Source: Endosaccharibacter trunci
Lineage (GTDB): Bacteria; Pseudomonadota; Alphaproteobacteria; Acetobacterales; Acetobacteraceae
DNA length: 64,000 nt
Assembly (NCBI GenBank): GCA_024515975.1
Contig: JAMSKV010000005.1
Span: 62,001 to 126,000 of the forward strand
Reading direction: 5' to 3'
Position 1 is the stretch's first letter. Each line of letters begins with the position of its first letter. Of this stretch, positions 8,376 through 17,535 are shown one piece after another. The translations under genes were made by a program, and so were the position numbers. The notes below the pieces were generated by a model. The model ran no database searches and was not told where the DNA came from. It worked only from the letters and a program-made list of their open reading frames with translations.

Positions 8376-9130
8376 GGGCTGAGTCCTTCTGCGGCGCCGA
8401 CGACGAAGAACGGGTTGGCGAAATCGCTGTCCGCCGGCTGGTTGCGTTTTCCGTAGCGGAGCGGGGCGCCGTCCAGCGTCCGCACCCATCCGCCGGCCGC
8501 CCGCAGGATCGCATCCGCGGCCGCCGTGTCCCATTCCATGGTTCGGCCGAGACGCGGATAGAGATCGGCGGTTCCGGAAGCGACCAGGCAGAATTTGAGC
8601 GACGAGCCGGCGCAGACCAGCGCCGAGACGCGATGCCGGGCGATGAACGCATCCGTCTCCGCCGTGCGGTGCGAGCGGCTGGCGACGATCACCAGCCCTT
8701 CCGGCGGCGGCGGGCGCACGCGCAGCTTGCGCTCGCCTTCGAAGGCCCCGTGCCGGTCGCCATGGAACAGGCGCCCGAGCGCCGGTGCCAGCACCACGCC
8801 CATCGTCGGCACGCCCTGCTCGATCAGGGCGATGTTCACCGTGAATTCGCCGGACCCGGCGACGAATTCGCGCGTGCCGTCCAGCGGATCGACCAGGAAG
8901 AACCTGTCCGAAGGCGGTGGCACCCGGCCTGCCGCCACGGATTCCTCGCCCACTGCCGGGATCTCGGGAAACGCCGCCGCCAAACGCTGCAGGATCAGCG
9001 CTTCCGCCCGCTCGTCGGCTTGCGTCACCGGCGAGCCGTCGCTCTTGCGGTCCGCCGCGAGGCCTGCCTGGAACAAGGGCAGGATCAGCGCACCCGCTTC
9101 TTCCGCGATCGCGATCAGGGCGTTCTTCAT
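8372..9130 (-). CDS. cysQ: CysQ-like 3'(2'),5'-bisphosphate nucleotidase / inositol monophosphatase family
   Basis: A ~252-residue magnesium-dependent phosphatase. Metal-binding residues are visible: 'GEES' near residue 61, 'LVDPLDGTREF' at residues ~79-90 and 'EWDTAAADAILRAAGG' near residue 200. 'SSLKFCLVASGTADLYPR' places it in the CysQ branch, which hydrolyses 3'-phosphoadenosine 5'-phosphate left over from sulfate assimilation. The ATG at 9130 is preferred; a TTG at 9142 would add four residues. Neither has a strong ribosome-binding site. First gene of a three-gene minus-strand operon with the epimerase and ABM-domain protein. The symbol is a homology-based assignment. Confidence 0.85.
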   Translation of the reverse strand: MKNALIAIAEEAGALILPLFQAGLAADRKSDGSPVTQADERAEALILQRLAAAFPEIPAVGEESVAAGRVPPPSDRFFLVDPLDGTREFVAGSGEFTVNIALIEQGVPTMGVVLAPALGRLFHGDRHGAFEGERKLRVRPPPPEGLVIVASRSHRTAETDAFIARHRVSALVCAGSSLKFCLVASGTADLYPRLGRTMEWDTAAADAILRAAGGWVRTLDGAPLRYGKRNQPADSDFANPFFVVGAAEGLSP

Positions 9131-9404
9131 GCTGTCTGGCAAAGCAGGTGCACGCGGTAACGGTCAAGGGAAGGAGGGGGCGGCCTTGCCGTCTCCGGTC
9201 TTCGTCTCAAACAGCGGATCGACTTCTGGATGTCATGGGGCTGCGACTCTCATTCGCCCTCGTCGCCAAACGGACAGACGGTTTCCGGGGTTTTCTTCCG
9301 CAAAAGCGACCAGGCGCCGCAGGGACGTCTCCACGCCGCCGTTCGCGGAATGCATAACGCCATCCGACGCCGCGCGACGCGCGAACGCAGGAGGAGAGCC
9401 CGGA

Positions 9405-10385
9405 ATGAACGATCTGTTAGTGGAGGTGCTGCGCGGCGATCAGGTAGAATCGCGCCATGTGGGCAGCGCTGTGGTGGCGGATGCGACCGGACGGGTGGTG
9501 TTCGCCGCGGGGGACGTCGAGGCGCCTGTCTTCACGCGCTCCACCGTCAAGGCGCTGCTGGCGCTGCCGCTGGTGGAAAGCGGTGCTGCCGACCGGCTCG
9601 GCCTCGACGACCAAGCCTTGGCGCTGGCCTGCGCGTCCCATGTCGGTCTCGCCGTCCATGCCGAGATCGCCGCCGGGATGCTCGCACGTGCGGGACGGGA
9701 CGTGTCGTGCCTGGAATGCGGCGCGCACTGGCCGACTGCGCGCGAAGGGCAGGTGGCTTTGGCGTCGCGCGGCGAACAGCCGACGGCCCTGCACAATAAC
9801 TGCTCCGGAAAACATGCCGGTTTCGTCTGTCTCGCCTGCGATTCGGGCGATGCGGTGCAGAACTACATCCGGCCGGAGCATCCGGTGATGCAGCGAACCA
9901 CCGCGGCGCTGGCCCGTGCCACCGACACAATACTGGACGAGCGCAACCGCGCCGTGGACGGGTGCGGCATTCCGACCTACGCGATGGGGCTGCGCGCGCT
10001 GGCGACCGGCTTCGCCCGTTTCGGCAGCGGCGCCGGGCTCGATGGTGACACCGCGGAGGCGGCACGCCGTCTGCGTCATGCCGTGGCGGCGCATCCCGAT
10101 CTGGTGGCGGGCCCCGGCCGGTTCGATACGGTCCTGATGCAGGAATTCGGCGCGCGCGCCTTCAGCAAAATGGGCGCCGAGGGCTTGCAGGTGATCGCCC
10201 TGCCGGAGCATGGGCTGGCGATCGCGGTGAAATGTGCCGACGGCGCCGCGCGCGGGGCGGAAGCGGCGGCGGCCTCGCTCGCGTCGCGTTTCCTGGGCGA
10301 ACACGACACCTTGTGGCGCCTGTCGCGTCCGGTGCTGCGCAACTGGACCGGAACGGAGGTTGGCGCCCTCCGTCCGGCGATCTGA
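9405..10385 (+). CDS. Rhizobial-type (class 3) L-asparaginase
   Basis: A 326-residue asparaginase of the thermolabile Rhizobium etli type, unrelated in fold to E. coli AnsA/AnsB and similar to serine beta-lactamase-like amidases. The catalytic Ser-x-x-Lys is visible in 'TRSTVKALLALP' (residues ~45-56). Also present are 'CASHVG', 'NNCSGKHAGF' around residue 130 with a conserved Cys and Lys (the zinc/ligand site), and 'DGCGIPTYA' near residue 185. ATG at 9405 follows GGAGGAGAG. It is cytoplasmic, hydrolysing asparagine to aspartate and ammonia. It stands alone, and its 3' end faces the transporter gene across a shared hairpin. Confidence 0.88.
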   Translation: MNDLLVEVLRGDQVESRHVGSAVVADATGRVVFAAGDVEAPVFTRSTVKALLALPLVESGAADRLGLDDQALALACASHVGLAVHAEIAAGMLARAGRDVSCLECGAHWPTAREGQVALASRGEQPTALHNNCSGKHAGFVCLACDSGDAVQNYIRPEHPVMQRTTAALARATDTILDERNRAVDGCGIPTYAMGLRALATGFARFGSGAGLDGDTAEAARRLRHAVAAHPDLVAGPGRFDTVLMQEFGARAFSKMGAEGLQVIALPEHGLAIAVKCADGAARGAEAAAASLASRFLGEHDTLWRLSRPVLRNWTGTEVGALRPAI

Positions 10386-10393
10386 CAGCGTTT

Positions 10394-10419
10394 CGGGGCG
10401 GTTCGCGCCGACCGCCCCG
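10394..10419. terminator. Hairpin between convergent asparaginase and FNT genes
   Basis: A perfect 9-bp stem (CGGGGCGGT with ACCGCCCCG) with an 8-nt loop fills the 42-bp gap between two convergent stops. It probably ends transcription from both sides; no clear T-run. Confidence 0.5.
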
Positions 10420-10427
10420 GTTGCGGC

Positions 10428-11261
10428 TCAGCGGCGCGGATCGATCGGCGCGGCCACGTCCTGGTGCGATGGCCGGTGCCGCGCATAGCCGAGATAGAAC
10501 GCGCCGGCGGTGAAGACGAACGCGCCGGCGGCGTTGCCCAGCGTGACGGGGATCTCGTTCCAGAGCCACCATTGCGCCATCGAGACCGGCGCGCCGAGCA
10601 TCATGCCCACCGGGATGGCGAACATATTCACCACGCTATGCTCGAACCCCTGGCTGACGAAGATGAAGATCGGCAGCCACGCGCCCAGGATCTTGCCGAT
10701 CGTGGAGGTGGAGGCCATGCCCATCACCGAGCCGACGCTGACCATCCAGTTGGCCAGCACCGCCTTGGCGAACACCGTCGCCAGCCCGGCCAGGCCCAGC
10801 GCCTCGTAGAGCTGGGTCTTGGAAACCGCCAGAGCCCGCAGCTTGTCGGCGACAGCACCGCCGGCGACATGGCCGGCCTCCGTGGTCGCGACCCAGTAGA
10901 TGCCGGCATAGATCAGGCTTCCCGCCAGATTGCCGAGGAACACCAGCGCCCAGTTGCGCAGCACGGGACCCCAGCCGATCCGCCCCGCGAACAACGCCAC
11001 CGGCAGCACGGCGAAATTGCCGGTCAGCAATTCGAGACCCAGAACGATGATGAGCGCGAAGCCGGCCGGAAACAGCAGCGCTCCCACCACGAACTGGCCG
11101 GTCTGCGCGGCCAGCAGGAACGCCATAGAGGTGACGAAGGCGAGATAGGCGCCGGCCAGCGCGGAGCGCACCAGAAGCTGCAGCAAAGGCAGCGCGGCCT
11201 TCACGCGGCCGCTTTCGATGATGTTCTCCAGCACGTCGGCTGGCTTGACGTAGTCCGACAT
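10428..11261 (-). CDS. Formate/nitrite transporter family protein
   Basis: A 277-residue pentameric channel subunit of the FNT family (FocA/NirC/HSC), carrying small monovalent anions across the inner membrane. Six hydrophobic segments are visible between residues ~30 and ~265. The gating histidine lies in 'GFEHSVVNMFAIP' and the Asn-rich slit motif in 'LTGNFAVLP'; 'ANWMVSVGSVMGM' matches the second family signature. ATG at 11261. The substrate (formate, nitrite, hydrosulfide) cannot be told from sequence, and no formate dehydrogenase or nitrite reductase gene is adjacent. A 455-bp upstream gap with a 13-G run precedes it. Confidence 0.88.
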   Translation of the reverse strand: MSDYVKPADVLENIIESGRVKAALPLLQLLVRSALAGAYLAFVTSMAFLLAAQTGQFVVGALLFPAGFALIIVLGLELLTGNFAVLPVALFAGRIGWGPVLRNWALVFLGNLAGSLIYAGIYWVATTEAGHVAGGAVADKLRALAVSKTQLYEALGLAGLATVFAKAVLANWMVSVGSVMGMASTSTIGKILGAWLPIFIFVSQGFEHSVVNMFAIPVGMMLGAPVSMAQWWLWNEIPVTLGNAAGAFVFTAGAFYLGYARHRPSHQDVAAPIDPRR

Positions 11262-11716
11262 CGGGATCGCTTTCCTTGTCCGGCCGTTGATCGGTGGAAC
11301 GGTTTCGTTTCGCCCCGGAGCGCCCGAACTCCGGAGAGGGAAGACCGGAGAGCGACGCACGCATGGACGGAATGGAGGGCAGCCGCATCCGGCCGCTCCC
11401 GTTGCGGGTCGTTCCATGTCGGCGACGATCGCACAACGTCTCCCGCGAACCGACGCAGTCGGCGCCGGGCGATCGCCGGATTTGGTTGCGGGGGCGCCAC
11501 AGATGGACCCGGGACGATCGCCGATGCGCGGCCGTCCGGCGTCGGAGTCGGGGGGGGGGGGGCGGCGCGTCCCGAACCCGACGCCGAACCGTACTCCCAC
11601 CCCTCCGCTCGGGCCCGGATCGCCTCGCCGGCCCGAGGCGTCTGTCGAAGATGCGGACCGTTCGTGCTCCGTGACCGAATCGCGGCAGCGGCGCGGCCGG
11701 CCCTTCGCGCGCGTGT
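11262..11716. other. Intergenic region with a 13-G homopolymer
   Basis: 455 bp between the FNT start and the arfB stop. It should hold the FNT promoter. The notable element is an unbroken run of 13 G at 11550-11562. Frames crossing it have no recognisable protein character. Confidence 0.6.
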
Positions 11717-12118
11717 TCAGTCCAGCGCCGGACGGCCGCGCATGCGCTTGGTGTCGCCCCGGATGGTCTTGCCGTCCATGCGCCGGTTCTTCGAGCCAAG
11801 CGTTGGGCGGGTCGGGCGGCGCTTCGGCGGCGGCGGCGCGGCGGCCTCCTGGATCAGGGCCACCAGCCGCTCCAGCGCGTCGGCGCGGTTGCGCTCGCGC
11901 GTACGGTGGCGCTGGGCGGTGATCACGATCACGCCGTCATTGGTCAGCCTGTGTCCGGCCAGGCGCTCCAGCCTGGCCCGAACGGCATCCGGCAGGCTGG
12001 GCGAGCGGCGGGCGTCGAAACGGAGCTGGACCGCCGTTTCCACCTTCTGGATGTTCTGCCCGCCAGCACCCGACGCGCGCAGGAACGATTCCGACACCTC
12101 GTCCTCGTCGATCGACAA
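11717..12118 (-). CDS. arfB: ArfB, peptidyl-tRNA hydrolase / alternative ribosome rescue factor
   Basis: A ~133-residue release-factor-like hydrolase that frees ribosomes stalled without a stop codon. The GGQ motif is in 'ASGAGGQNIQKVET' near residue 15. The basic C-terminal tail that enters the mRNA channel is present (Lys/Arg-rich, 'KRRPTRPTLGSKNRRMDGK'). The start is uncertain. The TTG at 12118 begins at 'LSIDEDE', but the in-frame upstream codons read 'IPITAR', which matches the usual ArfB N-terminus. No ATG, GTG or TTG is found there. The true start may be a non-standard CTG (12139) or ATC. Tandem monocistronic position, no clear operon partner. Confidence 0.85.
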   Translation of the reverse strand: MSIDEDEVSESFLRASGAGGQNIQKVETAVQLRFDARRSPSLPDAVRARLERLAGHRLTNDGVIVITAQRHRTRERNRADALERLVALIQEAAAPPPPKRRPTRPTLGSKNRRMDGKTIRGDTKRMRGRPALD

Positions 12119-12281
12119 GCGGGCGGTGATGGGGATCAGGGCGATGACACGGGTCCGTTCAGAGAGGCGGAGGCATTGCGGGTCTGGAGCATGACGCAGG
12201 ATGTGGACGGGCGGCGCGGTTTCCGCAATCGTCGCGCCGCCCGCGCGGGCCCGGTCCGGGCCCGGGAGACCGGAGAGAAGA

Positions 12282-12656
12282 ATGACGAGACGCGCATTTC
12301 GACTGGTGCTGTTGTCGGCGGCAATGCTGCTGCCTTATGCCGGTCCCGCCTCGGCCCAGCAGAGCTGGCTGCAACCGCCGGCCCAGATGGATGCGAAAGG
12401 GCGCTGCGTCTATTTCTCTCGCCTCGTGCGCTTCACCGCCGAAAGCAAGAGCGTGTGCGACGAGGGGCGCAAGGTGAAGACCGGGCCTGTCACCGCTCAT
12501 GTCCTGGATCAGTGCCTGGCTCAGTTCGGGCATGGGTTCGATACCACGAGCATCACCGACATGACGGATGCCTTCGCCAAACAGGTCCAGTCGCAGGGGT
12601 TCGGCAATGCCTGCAACCAGATCAAGGCGCAGGCCTGGGATCTCGTGGCCCAGTAG
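12282..12656 (+). CDS. Small exported protein of unknown function
   Basis: A 124-residue protein with a typical signal peptide: basic start 'MTRRAFR', hydrophobic core 'LVLLSAAMLLPYAG' and cleavage after 'ASA' at about residue 26. The mature part has four cysteines ('GRCVYF', 'SVCDEG', 'DQCLAQ', 'NACNQ'), suggesting two disulfides in the periplasm. I do not recognise the family. ATG at 12282 follows GGAGAG; the longer reading from 12201 would put 27 non-signal residues in front and is rejected. It diverges from arfB and is convergent with the diguanylate cyclase gene. Confidence 0.65.
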   Translation: MTRRAFRLVLLSAAMLLPYAGPASAQQSWLQPPAQMDAKGRCVYFSRLVRFTAESKSVCDEGRKVKTGPVTAHVLDQCLAQFGHGFDTTSITDMTDAFAKQVQSQGFGNACNQIKAQAWDLVAQ

Positions 12657-12728
12657 GTCGATAGGCCTCGGTCCCCGCCGGGCGTGCAGGAGGGGGCAGC
12701 GGAAGCCCGGTGGCGGCGGCGCCTCCCA

Positions 12729-14228
12729 TCAGGATTCGGCCGGCTCGCGGTCGATCGTCACCCTGTTCCGGCCGCCGGCCTTGGCCTCGTAGAGCGCCCG
12801 GTCGGCAGAGGCGATCAGGCGTGAGCTCGAGCCGCGGCCGTAACGGCCGGCGGCGATGCCGATGCTGATGGTGACGCGATCGCCGGTGGCGGTCCGGTTC
12901 GGGATCGCGAGCTGGGCAACGGCGATCCGCAAACTCTCCCCGATCTGGCCCGCCCGGGCGATCGTCGCGCCGGGAAGGAGTGCTGCGAACTCCTCTCCGC
13001 CATAGCGAAATACCGTGCCGTCGGCCTTCGAGAGCGTTCGATCGAGCGCGCGTGCCACCATGCGCAGGCATGTGTCTCCCGAATCATGGCCGAGCCGGTC
13101 ATTGATCGTCTTGAAATGGTCGATATCGATGAGAAGCAGCGCGAGCAGACCTCCGCGCCGCCCTGGATCGTTCCACTGTTCCGCCATCTGGTTCTGGAAG
13201 GCGCGGCGGTTCGCGATCTCGGTCAGGTCGTCGTGCAGGGTCAGGTGCAGCAGCCGGTCGCGGGCCAGAGCCAGAGCATCCTGGGCCTCGAGATGGTGGC
13301 TCTCGGTGATGGCCGAACGCACCACCATGAGAGCGAGGGCGATCGTCATGGCGATCGCGCCGGCATCGAACTTCTCGTTCACGATGCTCATGGAAAGCCA
13401 CATCAGGAGCAAGGTGAAGAAGGCAGGCGTGGCGCCATCCACCAGCAAGGTCAGCGGGCGCCGTGTCTGCTCGGGTTGCGGCTCGGGATCGGGCTTTGCC
13501 GCGCGCAAAAACAGCAGGCTCAGGAACGACAGATCGAGCATCACCGGCACCAGCGTCGGCACGAAGCCGGAGTCGAGCCCAAGCTTGTTGTAGATGGCGG
13601 AGGTCACCGCGAACAGCATCAGGAACAGCAAAGCGGCGCGATCGAAGGCTGCACGCTGGGGCGAATGGGATCGTCCCATCACGCGCAAGGTCGCGATCGA
13701 CAGCAGCGCCAGATTCTCGCAGTTCAACAGTTCGATCAGCCGCTCGCTGGACACGGGCAGCACGGTCTTGTCCAGGAACGGGACGGCCGAGAACACGGCG
13801 ATATAGAGCAGGAACGCCGCCAGGATGCATTGGACGACATCGATCCAGGCCAGCCTGCGCACGAGGCCAGGCCGGTCCGGGAGCGCCAGGGCGGCGATCA
13901 CGGCGATGCCGTAGGCAAGATAAAGAAAGCCGGAAAGGTCTGCGACGAACGGCGACGAGTGCATCACCGCGTCGGCCCAGGCAGCCGAGACCGTACCGGC
14001 GCAGTCGATCAGAAGCCCCGCGCCCAGCAGCATCCAGGCGATCAGCACGGTGGACCTGCTGCCGGACGCCAGCCGCCAGATCGCCACCAGGGCGATCAGC
14101 GGATCGGCGATCAGGAACGGGTAGTTCAGCAGACCGGCGCCCGTGGTATCCAGCAGGATCGCCGCCACATGCAGGCCCATGAACACCAGCGACAGGCAAA
14201 GCCATGAACGCCACGCCGTGGTGAGCAT
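12729..14228 (-). CDS. Membrane-bound diguanylate cyclase (GGDEF protein)
   Basis: A 499-residue inner-membrane protein. The first ~310 residues form about eight to ten membrane segments of an unassigned sensor region. The C-terminal ~170 residues are a GGDEF domain with 'HDDLTEIANRRAF', 'LLIDIDHFKTIND' and active-site 'RYGGEEF'. The GGEEF variant and 'DIDHFK' metal site are intact, so it should make cyclic di-GMP. An RxxD inhibitory site is not evident. The ATG at 14228 lies 17 bp after the bioB stop, implying co-transcription with bioB, an unusual partner. An upstream in-frame extension would run through bioB and is rejected. Confidence 0.85.
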   Translation of the reverse strand: MLTTAWRSWLCLSLVFMGLHVAAILLDTTGAGLLNYPFLIADPLIALVAIWRLASGSRSTVLIAWMLLGAGLLIDCAGTVSAAWADAVMHSSPFVADLSGFLYLAYGIAVIAALALPDRPGLVRRLAWIDVVQCILAAFLLYIAVFSAVPFLDKTVLPVSSERLIELLNCENLALLSIATLRVMGRSHSPQRAAFDRAALLFLMLFAVTSAIYNKLGLDSGFVPTLVPVMLDLSFLSLLFLRAAKPDPEPQPEQTRRPLTLLVDGATPAFFTLLLMWLSMSIVNEKFDAGAIAMTIALALMVVRSAITESHHLEAQDALALARDRLLHLTLHDDLTEIANRRAFQNQMAEQWNDPGRRGGLLALLLIDIDHFKTINDRLGHDSGDTCLRMVARALDRTLSKADGTVFRYGGEEFAALLPGATIARAGQIGESLRIAVAQLAIPNRTATGDRVTISIGIAAGRYGRGSSSRLIASADRALYEAKAGGRNRVTIDREPAES

Positions 14229-14245
14229 GTGGGGATGGCGATCCT

Positions 14246-15277
14246 TCAGGCCGGGCGCATGCCCAGTCGGCGGATCAGCGCCATGTCGCGGTTCGCGGCC
14301 GGGTTTGGCGTCGTCAGCAGCTTCTCGCCATGGAAGATCGAATTCGCCCCGGCGAGGAAGCACAGCGCCTGTGTCTCGTCGCTCATGCCCTCGCGCCCGG
14401 CCGACAGCCGCACGTAGCTCTTCGGCATGGTGATGCGGGCGGCGGCGATCACGCGGACGAAATCGATCGGATCCACCGCCGCCACATCCGCGAGCGGCGT
14501 GTTCGCCACGCGCACCAGCATGTTGATGGGCACGCTTTCCGGGTGCTTCGGCAGGCTGGCCAGGGTGGCGATCAGGCTCGCCTGATCGTCCACCGTCTCG
14601 CCCATCCCGACGATGCCGCCGCAGCACACGTTGATGCCGGCATCGCGCACATGGGCGAGCGTATCGAGACGGTCCTGGTAGGTCCGGGTGGTGATGATCT
14701 CGCCGTAGAACTCGGGCGAGGTGTCGAGATTATGGTTGTAGTAGTCGAGACCGGACTGCTTCAGCCGCTCGGCCTGGCGCTCGTCCAGCATGCCCAGCGT
14801 CACGCAGCTCTCCATGCCGAGTGCCTTCACGCCCTCGACCATGGCGCAGACCGTTTCCAGATCGTGGTCCTTGGGGCTGCGCCAGGCTGCGCCCATGCAG
14901 AACCGGCTGGCGCCGGCTGCCTTGGCCGCACGCGCATCGGCCAGCACCGCCTCCACCGCCATCAGGCGGCTGGCCTTGATCGGCGCATCCAGAACGGCGC
15001 TTTGCGGGCAATAGGCGCAATCCTCGGGACAGCCGCCCGTCTTGATCGAGAGCAGCGTGGAGATCTGCACGTCCAGCGGGTCGAAATGAGCGCGATGCGT
15101 CGATTGCGCCCTGAACATCAGCTCCGGGAACGGCAACGCCATCAGGCCGCGCACCTCGTCCACGCTCCAGTCGTTGCGAAGACCGCCCTCCGTCGCCGCG
15201 CCATCATGGGCTCCGACACTCTGCGATCCGGTCGTGCCGGGCTTCAGCCCGGCCTGGTCGATGACGCCGTCCGGCAT
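14246..15277 (-). CDS. bioB: Biotin synthase
   Basis: A 343-residue radical SAM enzyme that inserts sulfur into dethiobiotin, the last step of biotin synthesis. The iron-sulfur cysteines are in '[13 protein letters not shown]'. Also typical are 'FCMGAAWR' , 'YYNHNLDTS', '[10 protein letters not shown]' and the C-terminal 'FLAGANSIF' with 'LLTT'. ATG at 15277 ('MPDGVIDQ') follows GAGGAGG, and I chose it over the upstream start at 15343. The rest of the biotin genes are not nearby. The diguanylate cyclase gene follows 17 bp downstream. Confidence 0.94.
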   Translation of the reverse strand: MPDGVIDQAGLKPGTTGSQSVGAHDGAATEGGLRNDWSVDEVRGLMALPFPELMFRAQSTHRAHFDPLDVQISTLLSIKTGGCPEDCAYCPQSAVLDAPIKASRLMAVEAVLADARAAKAAGASRFCMGAAWRSPKDHDLETVCAMVEGVKALGMESCVTLGMLDERQAERLKQSGLDYYNHNLDTSPEFYGEIITTRTYQDRLDTLAHVRDAGINVCCGGIVGMGETVDDQASLIATLASLPKHPESVPINMLVRVANTPLADVAAVDPIDFVRVIAAARITMPKSYVRLSAGREGMSDETQALCFLAGANSIFHGEKLLTTPNPAANRDMALIRRLGMRPA

Positions 15278-15719
15278 GGTCGCCTCCTCGTATCGTTGCT
15301 CGAGCGACGCATGTGCCATATCGGCGGGCGGAGGGGAAACCACTGCTTTCCGCCAGGCGGAGAGAGCGGTCGTCTATCATGCCAAACAGGACCGCGAACG
15401 GCGGCAAGGCCTATCGCATCCTGGATGGCAACGGCCGCGGAGGCTGGAGGGGGCGCGGGCCGCCGTGGTCGAACCGTGCTGCCGGAGTGGAAAACGGCAG
15501 ATCGGTGCGGCGTCAGGACGAGTATCGGGTGCGGGTATTGGCGCGTCAAACCATATCTCGGCAGTCTTCGCCAATAACTCACAAAAAGAGACAACGGTCT
15601 TGCGAACATCCATGCGGGCAAGAAAAACAAGACAATAAAATCAATACTTTATCCTGTTCCACGCTCTGGCACGTGTTCTGCTGAAGGAGGGGGCAACCGT
15701 TCAACCGCAGGAGACCGCC
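15278..15719. other. Intergenic region between bioB and the UrcA-family gene
   Basis: 442 bp separating divergent genes. The part near 15590-15665 is AT-rich and probably contains the promoter of the 15720 gene; the bioB promoter should lie near 15300-15400. No riboswitch-like structure or BirA site was recognised. Confidence 0.4.
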
Positions 15720-16070
15720 ATGATCCGCTTCCCCCGCATCGCTCGCGCCACCGTTCTCGCCACGCTGCCCGCCGCTCTGCTGCTCTCGCTGCAGCCGATC
15801 GCCGCCAAGGCCGACCCATTGTCGCAGACGGTCAGCCTCTCCGATCTCGACCTGTCGACCCAGGCCGGAATTGATGCCGCCAACGAGCGCCTCGATGTCG
15901 CTGCGCACCGCGTCTGCGCCGATAGCGACGTGTCCACTCTGGCCGGTCGCGCTGAAAACGAAGCCTGCCGCGCCGAAGCGCTCTCCCGGGTGCGCCCGGT
16001 GATGAACCGCCTCATCGCATCGGCTCGCCCGGCAACGGAGAACCTGCAGCTGGCCCGGGCCGGCGACTGA
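15720..16070 (+). CDS. UrcA family protein
   Basis: A 116-residue exported protein. The signal peptide has hydrophobic 'TVLATLPAALLLSL' and cleavage near 'AKA' (residue ~31). The mature part has the UrcA-type pattern: 'VSLSDLDLSTQAG', a helix 'RLDVAAHRVC' and a second Cys in 'NEACRAEAL', predicting one disulfide. These small periplasmic proteins are common in alphaproteobacteria and have no established function. ATG at 15720 follows CAGGAG. It stands alone, with a long gap after it. Confidence 0.72.
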   Translation: MIRFPRIARATVLATLPAALLLSLQPIAAKADPLSQTVSLSDLDLSTQAGIDAANERLDVAAHRVCADSDVSTLAGRAENEACRAEALSRVRPVMNRLIASARPATENLQLARAGD

Positions 16071-16659
16071 GGCGGACCCGACCGTTTCGCCTCGGCCTTC
16101 GGGCTCGATCGTCGGGTTCAAAGCCCCGGTTCAGGGCATCGAGGCCGCGACGATCGTTCCGGGTTGCTTCGATCAGGTGCCCAGCGTTCGGTCGCCAGCC
16201 CGGAGCCGGGATGAAGAGCGACGGCTCCCGCGGCTTGTCGTCCGTCCGCGGGCGGCCATGACTGGCGACGCTGATGCCGACAGCGTTCTGTTCTGTGCTT
16301 ACAGGTCAGTGTTTCGGTCGAGGCGACGGGCCCCCTCCGGCGGCAGACGGATTACCGAGACCCACACTCCAACGGTCCCTGGACCGGACGCTTCCCGGTC
16401 AGGATCGCCACTGACCTGCGGACGACGATGGCCAAGAGGGGTGGGAAAGCGGCGGCCAGCAGCTTGAGGGCTGTGATCGGCTGGGCGCCGGGAGGGACGC
16501 TTTGCGCGCGCTGTTATCGATCGATCGCCAGAATGGCGACCTGTATTACCGGCGCGACAACGGGATCGTCCGGCGCGGCCAGTGCACGGGTGACGATCTC
16601 ATTCTGAATTGTCGGACGGCTGGCGCGAGGGGAACCTCCGGCTCCCCCCGCTCCCGCGA
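16071..16659. other. Gene-poor region with an inverted repeat and a weak small ORF
   Basis: About 590 bp before the sucD stop. A 9-bp inverted repeat (CGATCGTCG at 16106-16114 and CGACGATCG at 16148-16156) lies just after the UrcA-family gene and may act as its terminator or as an operator. A 53-codon frame (TTG 16502 to stop 16663) has a good GGGAGG ahead of it, but its composition is unlike the genes here. Otherwise I see nothing. Confidence 0.4.
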
Positions 16660-17535
16660 TTAACCCTTGAGGGCCTTCAGCATGGTCTCGCCGAGCAGCG
16701 ACGGGCTGTCGGCGACATGGATGCCGGCTTCTTTCATCGCCGCGATCTTGGCGGCGGCGGTGTCGTTGCCGCCGGTGATCACCGCGCCGGCATGGCCCAT
16801 GCGACGGCCCGGAGGCGCGGTCACGCCGGCGATGAAGCCGACCGTCGGCTTCTTGCGGCTGTTCTGCTGCAGGAACTTCGCCGCGTTGATCTCCGACGCG
16901 CCGCCGATCTCGCCGATCATGACGATGGATTCCGTCTCGTCGTCGGCCAGGAACATCTCGAGCACGTCGATGAAGTCCATGCCCTTCACCGGATCGCCGC
17001 CGATGCCGACGCAGGTGCTCTGGCCGAGACCGACCGCCGTGGTCTGCGCCACCGCCTCATAGGTCAGCGTGCCGGAGCGCGACACGATGCCGACCTTGCC
17101 CTTGCGATGGATATGGCCCGGCATGATGCCGATCTTGCACTCGTCCGGCGTGATGATGCCCGGGCAGTTCGGCCCGATCAGCGTGCTCTTGGAGCGGCCC
17201 AGCGCCGACTTCACCCGCACCATGTCCAGCACCGGAATGCCTTCGGTGATGCAGACGATCAGCGGCATCTCGGCGTCGATCGCTTCCAGGATCGAGTCGG
17301 CCGCGAACGGCGGCGGCACGTAGATCACGGACGCTGTGGCGCCGGTCTTCTCGCGTGCATCGGCCACGGTGTCGAACACCGGCAGGTTCAGGTGGGTGGA
17401 GCCGCCCTTGCCCGGCGTCACGCCGCCGACCATCTTGGTGCCGTAGGCGATGGCCTGTTCGGCATGGAACGTGCCCTGAGCGCCGGTGAAACCCTGGGTG
17501 ATGACCTTGGTTTCGGAATTGACCAGAACCGACAT
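16660..17535 (-). CDS. sucD: Succinyl-CoA synthetase alpha subunit
   Basis: A 291-residue subunit that with SucC interconverts succinyl-CoA and succinate with substrate-level phosphorylation in the citric acid cycle. It has the CoA-binding Rossmann start '[14 protein letters not shown]', 'VTPGKGGS', '[10 protein letters not shown]' and the phosphohistidine in 'RMGHAGAVI' near residue 253. ATG at 17535 shares one base with the sucC stop (TGATG), so the pair is translationally coupled. The stop at 16660 overlaps the doubtful small ORF on the other strand by 4 bp. Confidence 0.95.
   Translation of the reverse strand: MSVLVNSETKVITQGFTGAQGTFHAEQAIAYGTKMVGGVTPGKGGSTHLNLPVFDTVADAREKTGATASVIYVPPPFAADSILEAIDAEMPLIVCITEGIPVLDMVRVKSALGRSKSTLIGPNCPGIITPDECKIGIMPGHIHRKGKVGIVSRSGTLTYEAVAQTTAVGLGQSTCVGIGGDPVKGMDFIDVLEMFLADDETESIVMIGEIGGASEINAAKFLQQNSRKKPTVGFIAGVTAPPGRRMGHAGAVITGGNDTAAAKIAAMKEAGIHVADSPSLLGETMLKALKG

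Noticed and set aside
10464-12194. Long plus-strand open frame of 576 codons
   Set aside because: Runs antisense through the FNT transporter and arfB; text is His/Arg/Gln-rich with no domain, as expected of an antisense frame in GC-rich DNA.
15278-15719. Riboswitch or BirA operator ahead of bioB
   Set aside because: No conserved riboswitch core or palindromic biotin operator could be recognised in the leader.
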